Source of the DNA: Melioribacteraceae bacterium | GTDB taxonomy: Bacteria > Bacteroidota > Ignavibacteria > Ignavibacteriales > Melioribacteraceae | Length of the DNA stretch: 64,000 nt | Assembly: GCA_022181065.1 (NCBI GenBank) | Contig: BQMY01000081.1 | Location: 42,973-106,972, forward strand | Reading direction: 5' to 3' | In this document: piece by piece, positions 9,108 through 18,319 of the stretch | How the letters are laid out: each line of letters opens with the position of its first letter | Numbering within the stretch: the first letter of the stretch is position 1 | Notes under the pieces: model-generated | The model's input: only the letters and a program-made list of their open reading frames with translations | Told to the model about the DNA's origin: nothing | Database searches by the model: none | Position numbers and translations under genes: made by a program

Positions 9108-10052
9108 ATGCAGGATTTAATGACAAAATTAATCGATGTTGTTCTTGAAGAGATTGTTGATGGATTATCACACCGGCAAAAACAACTCCCGAGTAAATTA
9201 TTCTACGATGAAAAAGGCTCGGCGTTATTCGACAAAATTTGCAGACTTGAGGAATATTATCCAACCCGTACCGAGTTGATGCTGATGAAAGATAACATCA
9301 CAGATATAATCAATTCACTCGGTGAAAATATTCATTTTGTTGAATTCGGCAGCGGAAGCAGTTTAAAAACTCGTCTGCTATTGAGTAATATGGAGAAGAT
9401 TTCCACTTATGTTCCGATAGATATTAGTGAAGAACACCTGTTTAAAACTGTCGAATCGCTTAATCAACGGTATCCCGACCTGAAAATAGTTCCGGTTGCC
9501 GCCGATTATACAAAACCGTTCAGTCTGCCCGATGAAATCAGGGACGAAAAAAATATAATCGCGTATTTCCCGGGATCAACTATCGGTAATTTTACAAAAG
9601 TTCAGGCGCAAAAATTTATTGAAGGTGTAGCTTCCGTTACAGGTAAGGAAGGAGGATTTCTTCTCGGTGCCGATATGCAGAAGGATACAGGGGTTCTCGA
9701 GGCGGCTTATAATGACAGCAAAGGCATTACAGCCGAGTTTAATCTTAATATTCTCGAGCATCTAAACCGCGAATTCAATTTTAATTTTAACAGATCAAAA
9801 TTCAGGCATAAAGCTGTTTATAACAAAATTGAGGGAAGAATTGAGATGTATTTGATCAGCCTCGAGGAACAGGAGGTGTTTTCGGGTGATTTCAAGTTTT
9901 CATTCGGGGAGGATGAAAAAATCCTGACAGAGTATTCTCATAAATATACACCCGGGCTGGTTGCTGATCTTGTGAGTGATCATTTTGTTATTCAAAAGTA
10001 CTGGACAGATTCAAACAACTATTTCGCGCTCTTTTTCCTGAAGCCGATTTGA
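9108..10052 (+). CDS. egtD: L-histidine N-alpha-methyltransferase EgtD
   Basis: A 314-residue SAM-dependent enzyme that trimethylates histidine to hercynine, the first step of ergothioneine synthesis. Visible family features are FYDEKGSALFDKICRLEEYY near the N-terminus, the SAM loop EFGSGSSLKTRLLL, YVPIDISEEHL, and YFPGSTIGNF. I chose the ATG at 9108, which has GAGG 5 bases upstream and lies 2 bases after the egtB stop. An upstream ATG at 9063 would force a 43-base overlap with egtB and add 15 residues not typical of the family. The pair is translated as a coupled operon. Confidence 0.93.
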   Translation: MQDLMTKLIDVVLEEIVDGLSHRQKQLPSKLFYDEKGSALFDKICRLEEYYPTRTELMLMKDNITDIINSLGENIHFVEFGSGSSLKTRLLLSNMEKISTYVPIDISEEHLFKTVESLNQRYPDLKIVPVAADYTKPFSLPDEIRDEKNIIAYFPGSTIGNFTKVQAQKFIEGVASVTGKEGGFLLGADMQKDTGVLEAAYNDSKGITAEFNLNILEHLNREFNFNFNRSKFRHKAVYNKIEGRIEMYLISLEEQEVFSGDFKFSFGEDEKILTEYSHKYTPGLVADLVSDHFVIQKYWTDSNNYFALFFLKPI

Positions 10053-10102
10053 CTTTATTTTATTATATTATAAAAGATTGAATGTAAGTTTTTGTCTTAA
10101 GC

Positions 10103-10108
10103 TATAAT
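10103..10108 (+). promoter_or_regulatory. Possible -10 element before the receiver/phosphatase gene
   Basis: TATAAT at 10103-10108 follows TTGAAT at 10078-10083 with a long 19-base spacer. It lies only 12 bases before the ATG, so the transcript would be nearly leaderless. Weak evidence. Confidence 0.3.
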
Positions 10109-10119
10109 ACGGATTGATA

Positions 10120-11295
10120 ATGGAAGAGAGAAAAAAACGAATTTTAATGGTCGATGATGAAGAGGACCTTCAGCATATTGTAAGACAGAACTTCAGACGT
10201 AAAATCCGCAAGGGGGAAATGGAGTTTGTTTTTGCTCATAGTGGTGTTCATGCGCTTGAAGTATTAAAAGAAAACAGTGATTTCGATGCTGTATTTACAG
10301 ATATAAACATGCCCGAGATGGATGGTCTCACCCTGATTGACAATATAACAAAAGATTATCCCGACCTTAAAACGGTTGTTGTTTCTGCTTATGGTGACAT
10401 GGATAATGTGAGAACAGCCATGAATAATGGCGCGTTCGATTTCATTACCAAGCCAATTGATTTTGAAGATCTTGAAATAACGCTTCAGAAAACCGCGGGT
10501 GAAGTGAATAAAATTCGCGAAGCCAACATTAATAAAGAACGTCTTAACTCCCTTCAGAAAGAGATGGAAATCGGGCGTCGTATCCAGAATAATTTCCTTC
10601 CTGAGTTAATTCCTCTTATTCCCGGCTGGAATTTTTCCGCGTTTTCTCGTCCCGCGAAGGATGTGGGTGGTGACTTTTATGACATCTTCAATATTGAAGG
10701 TGATAATAAAATCGGACTCGTAATAGCGGATGTTTGCGGAAAGGGTGTGGGTGCCGCGCTTTTTATGGCTTTGATACGAAGTTTGATTCGCGCTTTTACA
10801 ATTAACTCGGATAAAAGCGATGAAGCTGTACTTCAAATAATTTATAATACCCATAATTACATTATTGAAAATCATGAAAGCTCAGGGATGTTCGCAACGA
10901 TGTTTCTGGCGTTTCTTGATACTAAAACGGGAGAACTATCTTTTGTTAATGCCGGGCACAATCCACCCTACATTAAAAGGGCGGATGGCAGTTTTGAAAA
11001 ATTGATGCCATACGGTCCGGCGTTGGGTATTTTCCCGGGGCCTGAATATAAACTTCAAAAAGTAAATCTTGAAAAAGGTGATATACTCGTTACATATACT
11101 GATGGTGTAACCGAGGCTTCCGATACAGAGGGCAAGCTGTTTGAGGAAAGCCGTTTGGAAACAGGGTTAAATTCTGAATATGATTCGCTTGATAGGCTGG
11201 TAAAAAATATCGTAGCTGATATTGAAGAGTTTTGCAAGGGTGCCGAGCAGGCTGACGATATCACAATGTTACTGGCAGGCAGAAAGCCGGATTAA
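10120..11295 (+). CDS. Response regulator with PP2C-type (SpoIIE/RsbU) phosphatase output
   Basis: A 391-residue cytoplasmic signalling protein. The receiver domain (~8-125) has the acidic pocket MVDDEED, the phosphoacceptor D61 in FTDINMPEMDG and the conserved lysine in FITKPIDFEDL. A short coiled coil (~128-150, MEIGRRIQNNFLPE) leads to a SpoIIE-type serine phosphatase (~165-390). The phosphatase has metal-binding motifs RPAKDVGGDFYD, IADVCGKGVGAALFMAL, NAGHNPPYI, YTDGVTEA and EQADDITMLL. Such proteins dephosphorylate an anti-sigma-factor antagonist when the receiver is phosphorylated. No antagonist or anti-sigma gene is in the window. ATG at 10120 is used rather than the TTG 6 bases upstream. 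The histidine kinase 147 bases downstream is the likely partner. Confidence 0.9.
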   Translation: MEERKKRILMVDDEEDLQHIVRQNFRRKIRKGEMEFVFAHSGVHALEVLKENSDFDAVFTDINMPEMDGLTLIDNITKDYPDLKTVVVSAYGDMDNVRTAMNNGAFDFITKPIDFEDLEITLQKTAGEVNKIREANINKERLNSLQKEMEIGRRIQNNFLPELIPLIPGWNFSAFSRPAKDVGGDFYDIFNIEGDNKIGLVIADVCGKGVGAALFMALIRSLIRAFTINSDKSDEAVLQIIYNTHNYIIENHESSGMFATMFLAFLDTKTGELSFVNAGHNPPYIKRADGSFEKLMPYGPALGIFPGPEYKLQKVNLEKGDILVTYTDGVTEASDTEGKLFEESRLETGLNSEYDSLDRLVKNIVADIEEFCKGAEQADDITMLLAGRKPD

Positions 11296-11310
11296 ATTAA
11301 ATTTGAATTA

Positions 11311-11332
11311 TTTGTTCTTGCATTTGAACAAA
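11311..11332 (+). other. Hairpin between phosphatase and kinase genes
   Basis: TTTGTTC (11311-11317) and GAACAAA (11326-11332) can form a 7-pair hairpin with an 8-base loop. There is no T-run behind it, so I do not call it a terminator. Confidence 0.35.
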
Positions 11333-11442
11333 AATCTTGATTTTATTAGTGAATATTAACATCTTGACCAGATAATATGGCTTCGTAAAACCTCTGTTTT
11401 ATGCTTTTGAACAGCTAATTTTTTAATCTGTCCGGAAAATAC

Positions 11443-13464
11443 ATGAATTTAGGCTGGCGTACCAAACTATATATCTTTTCCGCTCTGATCGCGATCATTC
11501 CTCTTGCTGTTTCCAGTATTAATATGATTAACCTCACCGAAGAAGAATTGAAGAGTAATGTCAATCAGGAACTGATCATTACTACAGGTCAACTCGCGGA
11601 AGAAATCAATTCATTTTATACCGAAAGCTGGAACTCCCCGCTGATGGTACTCAAAAAATCACTCGAGAGTGGGGCGCTTGGTATTGAGGAGATAACCGCA
11701 ATCGCTACAGGTGTTGTTTCCAATTCTCCTGAAATCTACCGACTTGAGTTTTATGTCGATGGAGGGGGAGGGAATCTTATTTCCGCACTCTCATTTAATA
11801 AGGGTACCTTGATCGAACTTGCTGAAAGTTATGATGCGTCAATATCCGATGTACTTGCTTTTGATGAAGGATTTGTTGAGAGAAGTGAGCAGATGAAAGT
11901 AGGATTTCCACGCTATATCAAGGAGATAGAGAGCTGGGTGATACCAACTGTTATGAATCTTGATATTCCGGGCATCCCGAATGCTGCGCTTGCCTCATAT
12001 ATTTCGCTAAACTCAATAAAATCTGAAATTACAAATCATGTGTATAACGAAAATGGCAGAATTTTCCTCGTTAATGAGTATCAGATGGCGGTTTTTAGCG
12101 AGCCGGGCTCCAGAAAAATTGATAACCAACTCGCGGTTGAAGCGGTAGAATTACTCAAAGCCAACCGAAGGATACAGTCGGTTAACGGTTACGTTACCTC
12201 GGACGGTAAATCTGTAGTGGGTTCATACGCGTTTCCGGAAAACCTTAACTGGGTTGTAATTGCTGAAATTGATGAGGATGTGGCGTATCAGACTGTGGCA
12301 AAAATGGAGCAGGCATTATTTCTGTGGGTTGGTCTGGGTGTATTGATCGCGGTAGTTATTGTTTTATTCTATTCCCGGCAGATTGGAGGTCCGATCAAAA
12401 AAATTACCGCTATGGCTTCTGAAGTTTCCGGGGGTAATTTTGATGTAAAATCGGAATATCGCGCCAGGGATGAGATTGGTTTTCTCGGTAGAACCCTGGA
12501 GGATATGAGCAAATCACTCAAAGAAAGTTTCGCGAAAATAGAAAGACAGAATAAAGAACTCGAAGAATACAACCGTACTCTGGAAGACAAAGTTGAGCAG
12601 CGAACGATCGAGTTGAAGCAGAAAAACACCGAACTGGAAGCGTTACTGAAAAAATTGAAGGCTACACAAGACCAGCTTGTAATGCAGGAAAAACTTGCTT
12701 CACTTGGTGCCCTTACAGCGGGGATAGCACACGAAATTCAGAATCCGCTTAATTTTGTGAATAACTTCAGTAAGCTATCAGTAGGTTTGGTTGAAGAGCT
12801 TAATGAAGAAATTGAAGATTTTGGCGATAAATTAACTGATGAAGACCGCGATATCATTGACGAAATTATGGATGATATCAAAATGAACGTTGAGAAAATT
12901 AATCACCACGGTAAACGCGCCGAAAGTATAGTAAAAAATATGCTGCAGCATTCGAGGAGTGACGGTGGTCAGTTCATGGAAACAAATATTCCTGAACTTG
13001 TTGATGAAGCAATAAATCTGGCTTATCATGCCGTGAAATCGAAAGACAAGGAATTTAATGTATCATTTGACAAAAATTATGACCCTGCTATCAAAAAAGC
13101 CAGAGTAAACTCTCAGGCGCTCAACCGCGTGGTGTTGAACGTAGTTAATAACTCACTCTACGCTATGCGGCAGAAATTTACAGCCGATAGTTCATACAAG
13201 CCGGTTTTTACCGCAAATATCAAAGCTGTGGATGATAAATTCAGTATAGAATTACGTGATAATGGTCCCGGAATACCCAAGAAAGTTTATGACAAAATAT
13301 TCGAACCTTTTTTTACTACAAAACCAACCGGCGAAGGTACAGGTCTGGGTCTTTCCCTAAGCTACGATATTATCACGCAGATGCATAAAGGTGAACTAAA
13401 GGTTGACACAGCCGAAAATGAATTCACTCAGTTTACCATCACAATACCACTTAATGAAGCTTAA
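11443..13464 (+). CDS. Membrane sensor histidine kinase (Cache-like sensor, HAMP, HisKA, HATPase)
   Basis: A 673-residue sensor kinase. Transmembrane segment 1 is at ~9-29 and segment 2 at ~286-307 (ALFLWVGLGVLIAVVIVLF). The ~255 residues between them form an extracytoplasmic sensor, probably double-Cache. A HAMP linker (~308-360) and a long coiled coil (~362-415) follow. The phosphoacceptor is H430 in GIAHEIQNPLNF. The ATP domain has its N box at NRVVLNVVNNSLYAM and its G boxes at DNGPGIPKK, FFTTKPTGEGTGLGLS. It autophosphorylates and presumably feeds the receiver/phosphatase just upstream. The stop lies 19 bases before the start of the PKD protein gene, so kinase and PKD protein may share a transcript. 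Confidence 0.9.
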   Translation: MNLGWRTKLYIFSALIAIIPLAVSSINMINLTEEELKSNVNQELIITTGQLAEEINSFYTESWNSPLMVLKKSLESGALGIEEITAIATGVVSNSPEIYRLEFYVDGGGGNLISALSFNKGTLIELAESYDASISDVLAFDEGFVERSEQMKVGFPRYIKEIESWVIPTVMNLDIPGIPNAALASYISLNSIKSEITNHVYNENGRIFLVNEYQMAVFSEPGSRKIDNQLAVEAVELLKANRRIQSVNGYVTSDGKSVVGSYAFPENLNWVVIAEIDEDVAYQTVAKMEQALFLWVGLGVLIAVVIVLFYSRQIGGPIKKITAMASEVSGGNFDVKSEYRARDEIGFLGRTLEDMSKSLKESFAKIERQNKELEEYNRTLEDKVEQRTIELKQKNTELEALLKKLKATQDQLVMQEKLASLGALTAGIAHEIQNPLNFVNNFSKLSVGLVEELNEEIEDFGDKLTDEDRDIIDEIMDDIKMNVEKINHHGKRAESIVKNMLQHSRSDGGQFMETNIPELVDEAINLAYHAVKSKDKEFNVSFDKNYDPAIKKARVNSQALNRVVLNVVNNSLYAMRQKFTADSSYKPVFTANIKAVDDKFSIELRDNGPGIPKKVYDKIFEPFFTTKPTGEGTGLGLSLSYDIITQMHKGELKVDTAENEFTQFTITIPLNEA

Positions 13465-13483
13465 TGTTAATTACGGAGAAGGA

Positions 13484-16400
13484 ATGAAATATTTTTTGGG
13501 GATTATTCTTTTATTGTTCGCATTCGGAGCTACTTCCGCCCAGCAAACAGTGAAATATGTAACTTACGGTAAAAACGCGCGTATTGTTGAAGGTGATAAC
13601 GATTATCGCCAAAATATTTTTATTAAAATTCCCCGGGCCCTGGGAGATACGTCATTAACCTTGTGGGGTTTTGATCTTGATATTGGTGGTGATAACGATC
13701 TTGGGTACGGGCAATTTAATACTGAAATGATTTATAGCCTGTTTGGCGGAGAAGGAGTTTATTCCTCTTTCGATCCCTCAAAAGAAAAAGACATAAACGC
13801 GGTATATTCCGGTACTCCTCTCTTTACCAAGACTATCGCTTCGGATGAATCACTAAATAATAGCTGGAATTCACTCTTCCGGTTTGATGTGAAGGATGGT
13901 GAACTTAAAGATGGTTTTTACTACTTCAGATTTGAAATTCACGGACTAACAGGTGATGACGCAAATGTTTATGATATATCTGTTGGATACGCTAACTCGG
14001 CACGAAATAAAATTAATGGTGTAAGATATTTCTCATATTTTGTAACTACCCGACTTGAAGATTTTTTCGAATATTCATCCATAAAGTTTAACGCTCCCGT
14101 TAATTCAGCGGGGATTATTTCCAATGATTTTGACGCAGGCGGTGCTGATCTGAAGATTAATACTCCATTCAGAAGCATAGTAATTCCTAAAATTAATAAT
14201 CAGGGTGTATGGTCTGTTAACAGGATAAACCTTCTTCCGGAAGAAGCAGGTTCAGAGTGTGAAATTTATTTCGGGAAGGGTGGAGAAACCCCTAATGACG
14301 CAACATTTTACATGACAGACCTGGAAGGTAATTATCTGCCGTTACAACTACCTGTCCAGATTGGAAAAGTTAATGAACGTCCTGAAGTAAATTACAAAAT
14401 TGTTCCTCTCGCCGACTGTTATTCTATTGTTTTTGACGCGGAAGCAAGTTTTGATCCGGATGGTAACCGTCTGGAGTTTTTCTGGGATTTTGGTGATGGT
14501 AACACAGCTACCGGAGCCAGAAAAGTACACAGATACGAATCTCAAAGGGAATACAATGTAGTTTTGATGGTAAAGGATAATTCAGGTGCGGTCGCAAATT
14601 CTACCTTGAAAAATTTTAGTGTGAAAGTTAATGTGCCGCCTGTCGCCGCAGCCGGTGACGATGTTGTTACATTCCCCGGAGAAACAGTAAGCTTTTCTGC
14701 CGCTGGTTCAAACGATGAAGATGGTAACATCAAAGAATACAAGTGGGAAATGGGTGATGGTACAAACATCAGAGGCAGAGAGATAACTTATTCGTACAAG
14801 GCACCCGGTATTTTTACGGTCAGATTAACAGTAATTGATGATTCCGATTCTCCGTGTAATACAGGTGTAGATGAAAAAACGGTAAGAGTAAATGCCGCTC
14901 CGGTTGCGGTCTCGAGTCAGCCGAAAATGAGTGCTGTTGGGGAACAAATAGCGTTTTCCGCTGAAAAATCTTACGATCCCGACGGTGAAATTATCGATTA
15001 TTCGTGGGATTTTGGCGACGGAAATACAGGAAACGGAATTTCGGTAAATCACACATACCAATCACCGGGTACATATGAGGTTAAGCTTACCATATCTGAT
15101 GAATCAGGTGTGAAAAACAGTATTGATACAACATTCGTTCCGATTATAATTAATAATCCTCCAACCGCAGAAGCAGGTGATGACCGTCTTGTAGCTGTTG
15201 ACGAACTTTTTGTGATTAATGGTGAAGGCTCTGTTGATAGTGATGGCAGAATTATCCGCTTCGATTGGGATCTGGGCGATGGCAGCACGAAATCAGGTTA
15301 TTCCGTTGCGCACAGTTATGCTAATCCCGGAAAATATACCATTAAATTGAAAGTGCGGGATGACTCCAATACCAAAGGAAATGAAGACGAAGACTTTCTG
15401 ACTGTAACTGTTAACGCCCGACCTGCAGCCGATGCCGGAGATGATTTTTACGTTACCTACGGCAGGATAAATTTTGATGCGTCGAATTCGAAAGACCCGG
15501 ATGGAAATATTGTCTCATACGAGTGGGATTTCGGCGACGGTCAAACAGGTACCGGTGTAAACCCTGCGCACATTTACAAGGCACCGGGTGAGTACAATGT
15601 AAGTCTGAGGGTTACAGACAATACAGATGTTCAGAATAATTATGATGAAGATTTCATCAAAGTGAAAATAAACCGCGTTCCCTTAGCGGATGCCGGTCCG
15701 GACGAAATAAGCGCACCGGGCAATGAAATCAGTTTTGACGGCAGCAACTCATTCGATACAGATGGTCAAATAGTAAGATACGTCTGGGAGTTTGGTGACG
15801 GTAATTCAGCCGAAGGCGTAAGTGTAAAACATTCTTATGCGAAAGCCGGACAATATTCGGTTAAACTTAAAGTTTATGATGATTCAAATCATGAATCAGC
15901 ATTTGATGTTGACGGCAAAGTAATAACCGTTAACAGTCCGCCTGTTCCTTTTGCCGGAACAGACATTGTCGCCGCACCGGGAAATAAAGTTGTTATTTCA
16001 GGTGATGGCAGTTATGATATTGATGGCAAAATTACTGAATATAACTGGGAATTAAGTACGGGTGATTATTTTGTTGATCCGTCATTTGAATATTCTTTCG
16101 ATTCACCCGGTACCTATTACGCATATCTGACTGTCAGGGATGACGCGGATACGTATAACTCCGTAAAAAGTGATACGGTTGTAATAAGGGTTAATAGCCA
16201 GCCGATCGCTAAAGCCGGTTCTGATATTTTTACTTGCGAAAATATTATAACATTTGATGCCGGACTTTCTACGGATGTTGACGGCGATCCGCTAAAATAC
16301 ACCTGGGATTTTGGTGATGGTTCATCTCCCGTTCAGGGTCTGAAAGTTACGCACAATTACAAGGAGGGTGGAAATTATCCTGTAACTCTCACAGTGGATG

Positions 16401-18307
16401 ATAATAAAAAGCTGGATAATTCCGTTGACAGAAGTTCGATAGTTGTAAAAATTAACAAAGCACCCAAAGCGGATGCCGGTAGTGACATGATAGTCTGCGC
16501 AGGGGAACCAAATCTTTTTAATGCCTCAAATTCATCCGACCCCGAAGGTGGCGTGCTATTATATAAATGGGATTTCGGAGATGGTGAAACCGCTGAAGGA
16601 ATGAATCCTACCAAAATATATAATAAAGGTGGTGTATATCAGGTTAAACTTACAGTTGAGGATGACAGCGGTTTGCCATGTAATTTCGATATTGATGATT
16701 TTATGGTGGAAGTTGTTGAATCTCCTGTTGCTAACGCGGGCTCTGATATGATCGTGTGTGCTAATACAGAAGTTAAATTTGATGGAACAGCCAGTAAGGA
16801 TTATGATGGTGTAGTAAATGCTTATGAGTGGGATTTTGGTGACGGAGGTTATGGCGGTGGCGCAAAGCCAACATATATATATAAAAAAGCCGGTCAGTAT
16901 GTGGTTACATTAACTATTACAGGGGACCTTACACCAGGCTGCGATAACACCGATTCGGATGATATAATTGTAACTGTTATTGAAGCTCCGGTAGCTGTGT
17001 TTGAGATTCCCGAACGCCATCCGGTAAATATTCCTCTCGATTTTGATGGTTCGGCAAGCTCAGGTGAAGGAAGCAGTATTGTTAAGTATAGCTGGGATTT
17101 TGGCGACGGCAATACAGCGGAAGGAAGTAACGTCAATCATACCTATACCGAAGCAGGAAACTATTTTGTAACTCTCGAAGTTACTACAGATTCTGAAACC
17201 AAATGTAACAACGCTGTTTTTCGTGAAATGATAACTGTTAATTCGGCACCTGTTGCTGAAGCCGGTGATGATATGGTTGTTACAGCGAATGAAGTTGTAA
17301 TTTTTAATGGCAGCAACTCGGTTGATTCTGATGGAGTCATTAAAAAATACTCATGGGATTTTGGTGATGGTACTACCGGTGAAGGTATGATAGTAAAACA
17401 TCAGTACTCAAGTTCCGGTACTTATGAAGTCTCTCTCTTTGTTGAAGATAATACGTCTTTATCAAACAACAGCGCAAGCGACAAATTAACTGTTTTTGTT
17501 AACTCTCCTCCGGAACCGGTTATTTCAGCTCCTGCAATAGTTTGTGTAAATGAGGCGTTTACATTGAATGGCGCCGGGAGCAGGGATAGTGATAATCAAA
17601 TTGTAACGCACAACTGGTACCTCCCTGATGGTGAAGTAAAAACCGGTGAAACTGTTGAACATACATTTAATTTTGCGGGAAGTTACAGCGTGAGACTGGA
17701 AGTTGTAGATAATTCGGGCGCGGCAGATAGTTCGGTTTCAACAACAAAACTAATAAAAGTTAATACACTACCCGCCGCCGCACTTTCAACCAGCAGAATA
17801 GTGATACCCGGCGAAGAGGTAACATTCTCGGCGAAAGGTTCTTCTGATCCTGATTTTGATCTTCTTTCTTACCGATGGGAAACAGGGGATGGATCAACGC
17901 TCGAAGGAGAATCTGTGAAGTATGTTTATCAGACTTCCGGGGCATATACTGTTACTTTAACGGTTGACGATAGAACCGGAACAGAGTGCGCCGTGGTTAC
18001 CGAAGAGTTTGATATTGTGGTTAACTCTGCTCCAAGCGCCATTATTACTGCTCCGGATCAATTTAAAATAGGCCCGGCAAATTCGAAAGTTTTACTAAGT
18101 GCGGCATCTTCGTCCGATACCGATGGTGATAATCTTACTTATAAATGGGAATTCCAGAACGGAACTATCAAGGAAGGTGCGGAGGTTCTGTACGAATTTA
18201 CTTCACCTGGAACATACACTGTTCGACTTTCAGTTGATGATGGTAAAAACGCGAAGAATAGCGTAAGTATTGTTGAAAAACTAATTTCGGTAGAATATCT
18301 GAAATAA
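13484..18307 (+). CDS. Giant exported protein with 15 PKD repeats
   Basis: A 1607-residue exported protein with a signal peptide (residues 1-20, MKYFLGIILLLFAFGATSAQ). The first ~290 residues after it have no fold I recognise. Then 15 PKD domains run almost to the C-terminus. Their WDFGDG-type motifs begin at W334 and recur on average every 87 residues; repeats 7, 13 and 15 have divergent motifs (WELSTG, WYLPDG, WEFQNG). PKD domains are Ig-like beta sandwiches of surface proteins and mediate protein or glycan contacts. There is no enzyme domain and no T9SS tail; the end is EKLISVEYLK. The ATG at 13484 is supported by GGAGAAGG; an upstream in-frame start would overlap the kinase. An MBL hydrolase gene follows 12 bases later. 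Likely an adhesin or structural surface protein. Confidence 0.88.
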   Translation: MKYFLGIILLLFAFGATSAQQTVKYVTYGKNARIVEGDNDYRQNIFIKIPRALGDTSLTLWGFDLDIGGDNDLGYGQFNTEMIYSLFGGEGVYSSFDPSKEKDINAVYSGTPLFTKTIASDESLNNSWNSLFRFDVKDGELKDGFYYFRFEIHGLTGDDANVYDISVGYANSARNKINGVRYFSYFVTTRLEDFFEYSSIKFNAPVNSAGIISNDFDAGGADLKINTPFRSIVIPKINNQGVWSVNRINLLPEEAGSECEIYFGKGGETPNDATFYMTDLEGNYLPLQLPVQIGKVNERPEVNYKIVPLADCYSIVFDAEASFDPDGNRLEFFWDFGDGNTATGARKVHRYESQREYNVVLMVKDNSGAVANSTLKNFSVKVNVPPVAAAGDDVVTFPGETVSFSAAGSNDEDGNIKEYKWEMGDGTNIRGREITYSYKAPGIFTVRLTVIDDSDSPCNTGVDEKTVRVNAAPVAVSSQPKMSAVGEQIAFSAEKSYDPDGEIIDYSWDFGDGNTGNGISVNHTYQSPGTYEVKLTISDESGVKNSIDTTFVPIIINNPPTAEAGDDRLVAVDELFVINGEGSVDSDGRIIRFDWDLGDGSTKSGYSVAHSYANPGKYTIKLKVRDDSNTKGNEDEDFLTVTVNARPAADAGDDFYVTYGRINFDASNSKDPDGNIVSYEWDFGDGQTGTGVNPAHIYKAPGEYNVSLRVTDNTDVQNNYDEDFIKVKINRVPLADAGPDEISAPGNEISFDGSNSFDTDGQIVRYVWEFGDGNSAEGVSVKHSYAKAGQYSVKLKVYDDSNHESAFDVDGKVITVNSPPVPFAGTDIVAAPGNKVVISGDGSYDIDGKITEYNWELSTGDYFVDPSFEYSFDSPGTYYAYLTVRDDADTYNSVKSDTVVIRVNSQPIAKAGSDIFTCENIITFDAGLSTDVDGDPLKYTWDFGDGSSPVQGLKVTHNYKEGGNYPVTLTVDDNKKLDNSVDRSSIVVKINKAPKADAGSDMIVCAGEPNLFNASNSSDPEGGVLLYKWDFGDGETAEGMNPTKIYNKGGVYQVKLTVEDDSGLPCNFDIDDFMVEVVESPVANAGSDMIVCANTEVKFDGTASKDYDGVVNAYEWDFGDGGYGGGAKPTYIYKKAGQYVVTLTITGDLTPGCDNTDSDDIIVTVIEAPVAVFEIPERHPVNIPLDFDGSASSGEGSSIVKYSWDFGDGNTAEGSNVNHTYTEAGNYFVTLEVTTDSETKCNNAVFREMITVNSAPVAEAGDDMVVTANEVVIFNGSNSVDSDGVIKKYSWDFGDGTTGEGMIVKHQYSSSGTYEVSLFVEDNTSLSNNSASDKLTVFVNSPPEPVISAPAIVCVNEAFTLNGAGSRDSDNQIVTHNWYLPDGEVKTGETVEHTFNFAGSYSVRLEVVDNSGAADSSVSTTKLIKVNTLPAAALSTSRIVIPGEEVTFSAKGSSDPDFDLLSYRWETGDGSTLEGESVKYVYQTSGAYTVTLTVDDRTGTECAVVTEEFDIVVNSAPSAIITAPDQFKIGPANSKVLLSAASSSDTDGDNLTYKWEFQNGTIKEGAEVLYEFTSPGTYTVRLSVDDGKNAKNSVSIVEKLISVEYLK

Positions 18308-18319
18308 AATTGATTACGT

